A stretch of 64,000 bases of DNA. Source: Aminobacterium mobile DSM 12262 (GTDB lineage Bacteria > Synergistota > Synergistia > Synergistales > Aminobacteriaceae). The stretch covers positions 372,001-436,000 of the forward strand of contig NZ_JAFZ01000001.1 in NCBI RefSeq assembly GCF_000526395.1, in the 5' to 3' direction. The position numbers were made by a program, and so were the translations under genes. Each line of letters starts with the position of its first letter. Positions within the stretch are counted from its first letter, which is position 1. The notes under the pieces are model-generated. The model worked only from the letters and a program-made list of their open reading frames with translations. It was not told the origin of the DNA and did not search any database. Positions 55,288 to 63,138 of the stretch are shown one piece after another.

Positions 55288-56073
55288 ATGGCACAGAAAG
55301 ATAAAGTGCTTGTATTGCAAAAGGCAATTTCAATTTTAGAAGACCTTTCGGACCGTAGTGAGCCTGCAGGTCTTACTGAAATTGCGAAAGCAACAGGGCT
55401 ATCAAAAACAACAGCATATCGAATTCTTTCTACTCTGCAGGATAGCAATGTCCTTTTAAAAAACTCTCGTGGGCGTTATCAAATAGGTCCGGCTGTGGTG
55501 AAGTGGTCAGCTGCCTATAATCGTCGGTCTGGGTTGCTTGAGATGTCGAGAAATATTTTGGAAGGGATGCGAGACTATTCTGGAGAGACCATACACCTTT
55601 TTGTCTTTGAAAATGGCCGAGCCTACTATCTTGAAAAGCTTGAAAGCCCGAGCCCGTTAGTGATGCGTTCGCAGGTAGGAGTAGAGTTGCCTCTCTATAG
55701 TACTGCTGGTGGAAAGGCGATTCTCTTTGCCCTCCCCTCTAATCAACTCGATGACTATTTAGCAAAAAATGTTTTAGAGAGACGTACTCCGAATACGATA
55801 ACAGATCCAGACAGACTTAAAGAGCTTTTGAAGCAATATAAATCGCTGGGATATAGCGAGGAGATACAAGAAAACGAGGAGGGCATTCGTTGTGTAGCAG
55901 CTCCGGTTGTAGATGGGAATGGATATCCTATTGGAGCTGTAAGTGTATCGGCACCTGCCTATCGATTCGATGATAAGAAAGCATCGGTAGTGGGACGAAA
56001 GCTGGCACAGGAAACGGCGAAGATTTCTTTGCGTATTAGTCGACGACATATGGAAGGAAACAAGGAGGCGTAG
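55288..56073 (+). CDS. IclR-family transcriptional regulator
   Basis: 261 residues. The N-terminal winged helix (EPAGLTEIAKATGLSKTTAYR, residues about 25-45) is followed by the IclR effector domain with YSTAGGKAILFALP, GYSEEIQENEEGIRCVAAPV and IGAVSVSAPA. It lies inside the operon between the transporter and catabolic genes and probably controls it in response to the sugar acid or its keto-deoxy product, as KdgR and DgoR relatives do. Confidence 0.88.
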   Translation: MAQKDKVLVLQKAISILEDLSDRSEPAGLTEIAKATGLSKTTAYRILSTLQDSNVLLKNSRGRYQIGPAVVKWSAAYNRRSGLLEMSRNILEGMRDYSGETIHLFVFENGRAYYLEKLESPSPLVMRSQVGVELPLYSTAGGKAILFALPSNQLDDYLAKNVLERRTPNTITDPDRLKELLKQYKSLGYSEEIQENEEGIRCVAAPVVDGNGYPIGAVSVSAPAYRFDDKKASVVGRKLAQETAKISLRISRRHMEGNKEA

Positions 56074-56076
56074 CAA

Positions 56077-56739
56077 GTGGAGTATCTTCGAAAATATGAA
56101 GTCCTTTCTGCGGTTCAGGAACAGGGGATCGTAGGCATTATTCGTACAGAAAGTGTGGAAAAGGGAATAGAGATGGCAGATGCCATGTTTCATGGCGGCC
56201 TTAAGGCTATAGAAGTTTCTATGACGTTTCCAGGAGCTCTTAACATTATGCGTACAGCTGTAGAACGGCACAGAGAAAATGACTGTTTTATTGGAGCTGG
56301 TACTGTGGTGGATGAAGCCACGGCTCGAATGTGTGTTGTAAATGGTGCCGAGTTTATAGTTTCCCAAAGTTTACATCAAGAGGTGGTTCAAACCTGTAAT
56401 CGGTATGGCCTTCCAGCAATACCGGGCATTGGAACAGTTACAGAGCTCATGCGGGCTCTAGAGCTTGGTGTAGATGTAGTGAAAGCATTCCCAGGAAGTG
56501 TATTGGGGCCAAAATTTATCAAGGCAGTTCATGGCCCTGTTCCCTATGCTCATATCATGCCCGTAGGGGGAGTGTCTCTTGATAATTTGGAAGAATGGTT
56601 TAAAGCTGGAGCTTTTGCTGTTGGGCTTGGTAGCGCTTTAACAAAACCAGCGGGATCAGACGGAAGCTACGAAGCTGTTTGCGAGGCTACAGAAAAAGTT
56701 TTGAAAGAGATTGCCCGGATTCGAGGTTCTATGAAATAA
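56077..56739 (+). CDS. 2-keto-3-deoxy-6-phospho-gluconate/galactonate aldolase
   Basis: 220 residues of the KDPG/KHG aldolase family: [23 protein letters not shown] (Glu that activates water), FIGAGTVVD and the Schiff-base lysine in [11 protein letters not shown]. It cleaves the phosphorylated keto-deoxy acid into pyruvate and glyceraldehyde 3-phosphate. Starts at GTG with AAGGAGG upstream, 3 bases after the IclR stop. With DgoD downstream, 2-dehydro-3-deoxy-6-phosphogalactonate is a likely substrate. Confidence 0.88.
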   Translation: MEYLRKYEVLSAVQEQGIVGIIRTESVEKGIEMADAMFHGGLKAIEVSMTFPGALNIMRTAVERHRENDCFIGAGTVVDEATARMCVVNGAEFIVSQSLHQEVVQTCNRYGLPAIPGIGTVTELMRALELGVDVVKAFPGSVLGPKFIKAVHGPVPYAHIMPVGGVSLDNLEEWFKAGAFAVGLGSALTKPAGSDGSYEAVCEATEKVLKEIARIRGSMK

Positions 56740-56756
56740 GAAAGGAATGGTTTGTT

Positions 56757-57785
56757 ATGGCGAAGTTTATTACATTTGGTGAAATTATGCTGCGGCTCAC
56801 CCCGCCAGATCACGAAAAAATTTTACAGACGCCTCGCTTTGTTGCCACCTTTGGTGGTGCGGAGGCTAATGTAGCTGTGGCTCTTTCAAATTACGGAGAG
56901 GATGCGGCTTTTGTTACAGCTGTCCCAAAGAATCCTCTTGGAGATGGAGTGATGCATGAACTTCGCAGCTTCGGAGTGGACACTCGTTTTATACGTAGAA
57001 GCGGGGAAAGACTTGGGCTTTATTTTACGGAGACGGGGTCGTGTATGAGACCTTCAAAGGTTATTTATGATCGTTCTCATTCTGCCATTGCAGAGGTGAA
57101 ACCTGGAGATTTTGATTGGGATGAGATTCTTGAAGAAGCTGCATGGTTTCACGTAACAGGCATTACTCCTGCTATTGCTGAGGGAACAGCAGCAGTAACT
57201 CTTGAAGCGCTGAAAAAATGCAAGGAGAAGGGAATTACTGTTTCTTGCGACTTGAACTATCGAAAAAAACTTTGGAAGTGGGGCAAGAAACCCCTTGAAG
57301 TTATGCCCGAACTTATGAAATATGTAGACGTGGTTATTGCCAATGAAGAGGATTGCCAGAAATGCCTGGGGATAGAGGCAGATATTGATGTAACTTCTGG
57401 CTCTCTTGATGTAGCTAAATATAGAGCGTTGAGCCAGAAAATGCTCACCCTCTTCCCTGGAGTGAAATATTTAGCGGTGAGTCTTCGTGAAAGCATAAGC
57501 GCTGATTGGAATAATTGGTCGGCTCTTTTAGCTGAGCGCGGGGAAGTGTATGTAAGCCGCAAATATGAGATTCGCCACATTGTAGATCGTATTGGAGGAG
57601 GAGACTCTTTTGGTTCCGGCCTTATCTATGGCTTGAACCACTTTGATACGCCTCAGGAAGCTCTGGAGTTTGCTGTAGCGGCATCAGCATTAAAGCATAC
57701 GATCTATGGCGATTTCAATCGCGTTTCTGTTGATGATGTTATGACTCTCGCCGGCGGAGATGCTAGCGGCCGTGTTCAGCGTTAG
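56757..57785 (+). CDS. 2-keto-3-deoxy sugar-acid kinase (PfkB family)
   Basis: About 342 residues. N-terminal [14 protein letters not shown], the [15 protein letters not shown] motif, and the C-terminal PfkB signature [17 protein letters not shown] with the catalytic Asp in GGGDSF are visible. It phosphorylates 2-keto-3-deoxygluconate or -galactonate before the aldolase. The open frame begins within the aldolase gene, but ATG 56757 with AAAGGAATGG gives the usual N-terminus. Confidence 0.87.
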   Translation: MAKFITFGEIMLRLTPPDHEKILQTPRFVATFGGAEANVAVALSNYGEDAAFVTAVPKNPLGDGVMHELRSFGVDTRFIRRSGERLGLYFTETGSCMRPSKVIYDRSHSAIAEVKPGDFDWDEILEEAAWFHVTGITPAIAEGTAAVTLEALKKCKEKGITVSCDLNYRKKLWKWGKKPLEVMPELMKYVDVVIANEEDCQKCLGIEADIDVTSGSLDVAKYRALSQKMLTLFPGVKYLAVSLRESISADWNNWSALLAERGEVYVSRKYEIRHIVDRIGGGDSFGSGLIYGLNHFDTPQEALEFAVAASALKHTIYGDFNRVSVDDVMTLAGGDASGRVQR

Positions 57786-57806
57786 AGACTGTAAAGGAAT
57801 CTCATT

Positions 57807-58958
57807 ATGAGCCATATAGCGAAGTTCGAGCTCTTTAAAGTTCCTCCGCGTTGGCTTTTTCTTAAGATAACGACAGATGATGGCGTGACAGGCTGGGGCG
57901 AACCAGTAGTGGAAGGTCGAGCTTCTACTGTAGCTGCCGCCGTTCGTGAAATGGAAGAGTATCTTATTGGTCGCGATCCTACAGAGATAGAAGATATTTG
58001 GCAAGTTCTTTATCGTGGCGGATTCTATCGGGGCGGTCCTATTCTTATGAGCGCTATTTCTGGTATTGAGCAAGCGCTGTGGGATATTACCGGGAAAATA
58101 TATGGTCTTCCCGTTCATAAGATGCTTGGTGGGGCTGTTCGTCAAAAGGTACGAGTTTATTCTTGGATAGGAGGAGATCGTCCTTCAGATGTGGCAGCTC
58201 AAGCCCGAGAACGATATCAGGCTGGGATGACGGCTATAAAAATGAACGCCACAGAAGAGATGGGATGGATCGATAGTTATAAAAAGGTGGAAGAGGTTTT
58301 AGCCAGAGTTCAGGCCATACGAGATGTCCTTGGCTATAAAATTGATATAGCCCTTGATTTTCACGGCCGTGTCCATAAAGCCATGGCCAGGGTGCTTATG
58401 AAAGAACTGGAGCCCTATCATCTCATGTTTGTGGAAGAACCAGTGCTTATCGAGAACCGTGAAGCATTGGTAGAGCTCCGCCGCCATGCTTCTATGCCTA
58501 TAGCTACGGGGGAACGTAATTTCGGTCGGTGGGATTTCAAAACGCTGCTTGCCGATGGCGCCGTAGATATTATTCAACCCGATGTAAGCCATGCTGGCGG
58601 AATTCTGGAAGTAAAGAAAATCGCCGCTATGGCAGAGGCTTATGATGTAGCAGTAGCCCCTCATTGCCCTTTAGGACCTATTGCTCTGGCAGCGTGTCTG
58701 CAAGTGGATTATTGTACTCCTAATGCTTTTATTCAGGAGCAAAGCCTCAACATTCACTATAACGTAGGAGCGGATCTTCTTGACTATCTGGAGAATCCGC
58801 AGCTTTTCGATTATAAGGATGGTTTTGTAGGGGTATTAACAGAGCCTGGATTGGGTATTTCTATTGATGAGGATGTGGTGCGACAGCGCTCAGATGAAAG
58901 GTTGTGCTGGAAGAATCCGGTATGGAGAATGGAAGATGGTTCCATTGCTGAGTGGTAA
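57807..58958 (+). CDS. dgoD: D-galactonate dehydratase
   Basis: 383 residues of the enolase superfamily with close resemblance to E. coli DgoD throughout: PPRWLFLKITTDDGVTGWGE, YRGGFYRGGPILMSAISG, YSWIGGDRPSDV, LDFHGRVHKAMA (metal Asp), FVEEPV (metal Glu), ATGERNFGRWDFK (metal Glu), and the acid-base His in VAPHCPLGPIALAACL. It ends DGSIAEW, as DgoD does. It makes 2-keto-3-deoxygalactonate for the adjacent kinase and aldolase. AAAGGA lies 8 bases before the ATG. Confidence 0.92.
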   Translation: MSHIAKFELFKVPPRWLFLKITTDDGVTGWGEPVVEGRASTVAAAVREMEEYLIGRDPTEIEDIWQVLYRGGFYRGGPILMSAISGIEQALWDITGKIYGLPVHKMLGGAVRQKVRVYSWIGGDRPSDVAAQARERYQAGMTAIKMNATEEMGWIDSYKKVEEVLARVQAIRDVLGYKIDIALDFHGRVHKAMARVLMKELEPYHLMFVEEPVLIENREALVELRRHASMPIATGERNFGRWDFKTLLADGAVDIIQPDVSHAGGILEVKKIAAMAEAYDVAVAPHCPLGPIALAACLQVDYCTPNAFIQEQSLNIHYNVGADLLDYLENPQLFDYKDGFVGVLTEPGLGISIDEDVVRQRSDERLCWKNPVWRMEDGSIAEW

Positions 58959-59123
58959 TGTGAGCATCAGTGGCACTCTCCTCTCGATTCCCTCGCTCTT
59001 CTTGTCAAAAAGGACGGGTGTTGAGTAGCAAGCCAGGTTATGTGTAAATTCAGCCTCATACTTTCGAGTTCTTAAGTTAAGTAGCTACGAGGATCAAACG
59101 TGAATGCTTTTGCTAGAGATACG

Positions 59124-59160
59124 AAAAGGGGGTTGCCTTTTAAAGGCAACCCCCTTTTTT
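59124..59160. terminator. Bidirectional terminator between dgoD and metQ
   Basis: A near-perfect palindrome, AAAAGGGGGTTGCC paired with GGCAACCCCCTTTT, flanked by A and T runs on the two sides. It can end the plus-strand sugar-acid operon and the minus-strand metNIQ operon. Confidence 0.92.
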
Positions 59161-59185
59161 AGTCTGCCACTCTGTGAAAAAGTTT

Positions 59186-59980
59186 TTAGAAGGCAGGAAC
59201 GACTCCACCGTTATATTTAGAGAGTATGAAGTCTTTGACTTTATCTGACTTTAAATGCTTTAAAAGTATTTGAAATTTGGGGTTATCTTTATCTTTTTCC
59301 CGAACGGCAATAATATTGGCGTAAGGGGATTCTGATCCTTCAAGAAGTATTGCGTCTTCCGTTGGTTTAAATCCAGCTTCTATGGCATAGTTCCCATTGA
59401 TAACAGCACCGTCCACATCTGGAAGAATTCGAGGTAATTGGGCTGCTTCGATAGGTTTGAATTTAAGTTTCCTGGGGTTTTCCACTACATCTCGTTCTGT
59501 AGCCTCTAGTCCTGCTTTGTCAGAGAGGGTGATAAGACCGTTGGCTTGAAGAAGAAGAAGGGCACGACCACCGTTAACACTGTCGCTTGGAATAGCTATA
59601 AGGGCCCCTTCTTTCAGTTCATCAACAGTCTTTATTTTTTGAGAGTAGAGACCGAGGGGTTCTACGTGGATACCGCCTAAAGAGGCCAATTTAGTGCCGT
59701 GACTTCCATTGAAATTTTCGAGGTAGGGGAAATGCTGGAAAAAATTGGCATCAATCTCTCCGTCATCTAGAGAGAGGTTCGGTTTTACGTAATCAGTAAA
59801 TTCAATGATTTCGAGAGTAACATTTTCTTGTGCCAGATCGTCTTTAATGACCTGCAATATTTCTGCATGGGGTACTGGAGAAGCTCCGATTTTAATAATT
59901 TCTTGAGCCAAGCTTGCAGAAGGTACTAAGGATATACAAAATAACGCAAAAATAGTAATAAAACGTGCTGATCTCTTCAT
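59186..59980 (-). CDS. metQ: D-methionine-binding protein MetQ
   Basis: About 264 residues, NlpA/MetQ family: KIGASPVPHAEILQVIKDDL, EFTDYVKPNLSLDDGEIDANFFQHFPY split by conserved spacing, and INGNYAIEAGF. An N-terminal signal (residues 7-26, ending SASLAQE) lacks a lipobox, so it appears to be a soluble periplasmic form rather than a lipoprotein. ATG 59980 is 7 bases after GGAGG; the TTG at 59986 is too close to it. Last gene of metNIQ. Confidence 0.9.
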   Translation of the reverse strand: MKRSARFITIFALFCISLVPSASLAQEIIKIGASPVPHAEILQVIKDDLAQENVTLEIIEFTDYVKPNLSLDDGEIDANFFQHFPYLENFNGSHGTKLASLGGIHVEPLGLYSQKIKTVDELKEGALIAIPSDSVNGGRALLLLQANGLITLSDKAGLEATERDVVENPRKLKFKPIEAAQLPRILPDVDGAVINGNYAIEAGFKPTEDAILLEGSESPYANIIAVREKDKDNPKFQILLKHLKSDKVKDFILSKYNGGVVPAF

Positions 59981-60038
59981 TTTCAAACCTCCATTTTAAG
60001 AATAGTTACTTCTGGTACTTCTTATGCTTTTTTATCCC

Positions 60039-60701
60039 CTAGCGGTTCCTTGATAGATATAGAGCGGTTCTATTCCCCGCAGCTTGAACTATCTGCACAA
60101 ATAATATGATGACAACTACTGCGGCTATAAGTACGTCTGTTTGAAAGCGGTGGAAGCCGTAACGAATAGCTAGATCTCCCAAACCGCCACCTCCGATGGC
60201 TCCTGCCATGGCTGAATAGCCAACAATGTTAATAATGGTAAGGGTCTCTCCCAACACAAGACCGGGCAGGGCTTCAGGTATCATGACCTTGAACACAATG
60301 TCTTTGGGGCTTGTCCCCATGGCTACAGCAGCTTCAATAAGTCCTTTGTCCACCTCCTTTAAAGAGCTTTCTACCACTCGTCCTACGAAGGGAGCGGCTC
60401 CGATAGAAAGCGGAACAATTGATGCTGTTGTTCCAATAGTTGTTCCCACAATCAATCGGGATAGAGGAAACAAAACAATCATGAGGATAATGAAGGGAAA
60501 CGATCGACATACATTTACGATCCCATTCAAAACCCCATAAAGCGGTTCATTTTCGAGAAGCCCCCCTTTTTCTGTAACTACAAGAGCTATCCCCAACGGG
60601 AATCCGAGGAGCGTAGCAAAAAAAGTAGAGAATAAAACCATATACAAGGTTTCTAACGTAGGTGTAGCAAGTAAGTTAAGGAGCGAAATCCATTTATCCA
60701 T
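60039..60701 (-). CDS. metI: Methionine ABC permease MetI
   Basis: 220 residues with five to six membrane helices. ETLYMVLFSTFFATLLGFPLG, the NVCRSFPFIILMI block and the EAA loop EAAVAMGTSPKDIVFKVMIPEALPG identify MetI. It overlaps metN by 8 bases. Confidence 0.92.
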   Translation of the reverse strand: MDKWISLLNLLATPTLETLYMVLFSTFFATLLGFPLGIALVVTEKGGLLENEPLYGVLNGIVNVCRSFPFIILMIVLFPLSRLIVGTTIGTTASIVPLSIGAAPFVGRVVESSLKEVDKGLIEAAVAMGTSPKDIVFKVMIPEALPGLVLGETLTIINIVGYSAMAGAIGGGGLGDLAIRYGFHRFQTDVLIAAVVVIILFVQIVQAAGNRTALYLSRNR

Positions 60702-61707
60702 TCCAAATCACATCCACTTCCACATTTTGTGCTCGTATGTAGGAAAGGGCAGAGTTTATCTGCTCGGGGTTGCCGGCAAGTTGAACTGTTAAATTACCAA
60801 TACGACTACTATGAAGATGGTCGATTTCGCCGGCAAGTATGTTAATTTCTGCGCCGCTTTTTTTTATAGCTTGAGAAATTACAGGTTTTTCAGCCATATG
60901 ACCGTTAAAAGAGAAGGTAACAATGGGGCACCCAGCCTCTCTTGGAAACTTCTCGTGGGAATATGTGGTGCGAGGTAAATGAGAAAGAAACTCTCGGGCT
61001 GTTGCCGATTGAGGCCGCATAAAAACGTCTTTAACAGGGCCTATTTCCACAACTTCCCCTTTTTCAAGCACTGCTACGCGATGGCATATCTGACGAATAA
61101 CTCCCATCTCATGAGTTACCAAGACAATCGTAATTCCCATTTTGCTGTTAATCTCTTCAAGGAGAGAGAGGATAGACTGAGTTGTTTTGGGATCAAGGGC
61201 GCTTGTGGCCTCATCGCAAAGAAGTACCCGAGGGTTATTGGCTAAAGCCCGTGCGATGGCAACTCGTTGTTTTTGTCCGCCACTTAACTGAGAGGGGTAG
61301 CTTTGGGCCTTGTCTGTAAGGCCTACTAGCTCGAGCATTTCATATACTCTCTTTTCCATAGATTGGCGAGACCATTTCCCTATTTCAAGGGGGAAGGCTA
61401 CATTTTGAAAAACGGTCCGAGAGGTGAGGAGGTTAAAATGCTGAAAAATCATGCCAATATGTTTGCGAAGAGCTCGTAGTTCCGATGTGGAAAGAGAGGT
61501 AATATCTGTTTCATCGATAAAAATTTTACCGCTAGATGGATCTTCCAGGCGATTAAGAGTTCGGAGAAGAGTTGATTTCCCGGCCCCGCTTAACCCTATA
61601 ATTCCAAAAATTTCTCCAGACTTGATCTCAAAACTAATATTATTTAGGGCTTTAAACTCGCCATTTTCAGAAATAAAACTTTTTCCTAAGTTCTGTATGT
61701 TGATCAT
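60694..61707 (-). CDS. metN: Methionine ABC ATPase MetN
   Basis: 337 residues. Walker A GLSGAGKSTLLRTLNRLE, GMIFQHFNLLTSRTV, signature LSGGQKQRVAIARALA and Walker B VLLCDEATSALDP. The C-terminal NIL domain (about residues 260-337) is the regulatory methionine-binding domain found in MetN. It is the first structural gene of metNIQ and lies 42 bases after a terminator hairpin that is preceded by a methionine-rich leader frame. Confidence 0.93.
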   Translation of the reverse strand: MINIQNLGKSFISENGEFKALNNISFEIKSGEIFGIIGLSGAGKSTLLRTLNRLEDPSSGKIFIDETDITSLSTSELRALRKHIGMIFQHFNLLTSRTVFQNVAFPLEIGKWSRQSMEKRVYEMLELVGLTDKAQSYPSQLSGGQKQRVAIARALANNPRVLLCDEATSALDPKTTQSILSLLEEINSKMGITIVLVTHEMGVIRQICHRVAVLEKGEVVEIGPVKDVFMRPQSATAREFLSHLPRTTYSHEKFPREAGCPIVTFSFNGHMAEKPVISQAIKKSGAEINILAGEIDHLHSSRIGNLTVQLAGNPEQINSALSYIRAQNVEVDVIWNG

Positions 61708-61748
61708 CGCTTTTCACCTGCCTTTAAAATTTTAAGAAATTTAAGCCA

Positions 61749-61785
61749 TAAAAAAGGCCGGACCTTCACAATGAAGGCCCGGCCT
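61749..61785 (-). terminator. Attenuator terminator upstream of metNIQ
   Basis: On the minus strand, arms 61785-61772 and 61768-61755 pair over 14 bp with one G-T pair (AGGCCGGGCCTTCA with TGAAGGTCCGGCCT), loop of 3, followed by six T residues. It lies between the leader peptide stop (61808) and metN (61707). An upstream segment at 61837-61820 can pair with 61796-61776 and so block it. Confidence 0.88.
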
Positions 61786-61807
61786 GATTTATGGTCAACA
61801 AACAGCG

Positions 61808-61891
61808 CTAAACTGCGCCGACCACACCAGGAGGGCCGCCGCACATGCACATCATCATGCTATTCATAGCTATTACCATGATTATATTCAT
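61808..61891 (-). CDS. Methionine-rich leader peptide of metNIQ (27 residues)
   Basis: An ATG frame of 27 codons ending in TAG, too short for usual gene finders. AAGGAGGG (61905-61898) sits 6 bases before the ATG, the strongest kind of ribosome-binding site in this window. Met codons are at residues 1, 5, 9, 12, 13, 14 and 16, so MMMCMC runs at residues 12-17, followed by GGPPGVVGAV. A terminator hairpin with a T run follows 22 bases past the stop and before metN. I infer that it is the leader of a transcription attenuator sensing charged methionine (possibly also cysteine) tRNA. No S-box or T-box was seen instead. Confidence 0.72.
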   Translation of the reverse strand: MNIIMVIAMNSMMMCMCGGPPGVVGAV

Positions 61892-62086
61892 GCTATTCCC
61901 TCCTTATTTCTTAAAGGTGTGATGCGCAAATTGTGGCATATGATATATGAAATATGGTGCTGTGTCAACCTCAAGGGTCACCGAATACCTCCAAATGACA
62001 ATGTGCCACCCCATGTTTTTCCAAGATGTGAGAATAACGATTAGATTACTCTATGAGTTAGCGCTTAAAAACAACAAGAATTTTTC
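61892..62086. promoter_or_regulatory. Upstream region of the met leader
   Basis: About 195 bases between the leader peptide and the 3' end of the aldolase-VOC gene. It must contain the metNIQ promoter, but no strong -35/-10 pair stands out. No gene is seen. Confidence 0.3.
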
Positions 62087-63046
62087 TTATTTCTCTACCA
62101 GATGGAGGGCAAATCCAGATATTTTTTTGTCCAGGTAGATTGCTTTAAGTTTGCCATCCTTCCTTTTTGCCGTTTCTGGAAGGGTATGAATGCCTTGTCG
62201 TTCAAGATATGCGATTGCACGTTCTATAAAGTTTGTGCTAATAGCTATATGCCCTTTTTCACCGAGATATGGTTCTTTCATAAATTCAAAGCTCGTTCCA
62301 GAAAAAATGGAGCTGTTGCCATTTTTTACAGGGAAGTGGAACATCTGTTCGAAAGTTGACGCTTCCTTGAGGGCTTTTTCTTCGCTGATCTCATTAATCC
62401 CTATGTGGGCAAGAGAAAAGTTCAGCATGGACAAAACAGTCTGTTGTACTAACTTTGCAATTTCAGTAAAGGCGCCAGCAGCTAGAAGGTCGCTTTTTAC
62501 CATCCAACTACCACCACAAGCGTGGACAGAGGGAAGAGACAGATAGCTATTGAAGTTTTCAGCATTGACTCCACCTGTAGGAATAAACTTTACACCTTTA
62601 TAAGGGCCGGACAGGGCCTTGATCATCGCTACCCCTCCAGATGCTTCTGCAGGGAAAAACTTAAGTATAGATACGCCTCGTTCTAAACCCATTTCTATTT
62701 GCGAGGGAGAATTGACTCCAGGCGTAATTGGAATTTCATGCTCTATGCAGTAGTCTACCACTTCAGGATTAAAGCCAGGAGAAACGATGAAGGCTGCCCC
62801 TGCACCTACCGCTTTTTTTACCTGCTCTACAGAAAGAACAGTGCCAGCTCCTACAAGGAGTTTAGGCAAGTCGCTTGAGAGCCTTCGAATTGATTCTTCT
62901 GCAGCGTCAGTTCGAAATGTAACTTCAGCTACAGGAAGTCCTCCTTGGAGTAACGCTTCTCCAAGGGGCACAGCCTTTTCCGGGCTGTCTATTTTAATAA
63001 CAGGGACAAGGCCGCATAGCCCAATATGTTCGAGCACTTTATTCAT
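62087..63046 (-). CDS. KDPG/KHG aldolase fused to a VOC-like domain
   Basis: 319 residues. Residues 1-205 are a KDPG/4-hydroxy-2-oxoglutarate aldolase: LVPVIKIDSPEKAV, VAEVTFRTDAA (Glu), LVGAGTVLS, and the Schiff-base lysine in VSILKFFPAEASGG. Residues from about 212 (FSLAHIGIN, EEKALKEASTFEQMF, GHIAISTNFIERAIAYL, then GFALHLVEK) resemble a vicinal-oxygen-chelate (glyoxalase-like) domain. The fusion is a known type in anaerobes, but the role of the second domain is not established. It probably forms an operon with the dehydrogenase gene to its right. Confidence 0.8.
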   Translation of the reverse strand: MNKVLEHIGLCGLVPVIKIDSPEKAVPLGEALLQGGLPVAEVTFRTDAAEESIRRLSSDLPKLLVGAGTVLSVEQVKKAVGAGAAFIVSPGFNPEVVDYCIEHEIPITPGVNSPSQIEMGLERGVSILKFFPAEASGGVAMIKALSGPYKGVKFIPTGGVNAENFNSYLSLPSVHACGGSWMVKSDLLAAGAFTEIAKLVQQTVLSMLNFSLAHIGINEISEEKALKEASTFEQMFHFPVKNGNSSIFSGTSFEFMKEPYLGEKGHIAISTNFIERAIAYLERQGIHTLPETAKRKDGKLKAIYLDKKISGFALHLVEK

Positions 63047-63138
63047 TGCTTACGTCACTTCTTTCTTTATCAGGTTCAATCGAGGGCATGATCCCCTTCT
63101 CAAGGGTGCGTACTCCAGAGAAGAGGATCCCCTTGTTT

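Noticed and set aside
61708-62086. SAM (S-box) riboswitch or methionine T-box upstream of metN
   Set aside because: No S-box core and no T-box motif (TGGNACCGCG) is present. The region is instead explained by a short Met-rich frame and a terminator.
63047-63138. TPP-riboswitch-like words (TTGAACCTGAT on the minus strand) upstream of the aldolase-VOC gene
   Set aside because: The CTGAGA box and the conserved 3' half are missing, so only a fragment of the consensus matches. The paired GATCCCCTT words there do not form a convincing aptamer.
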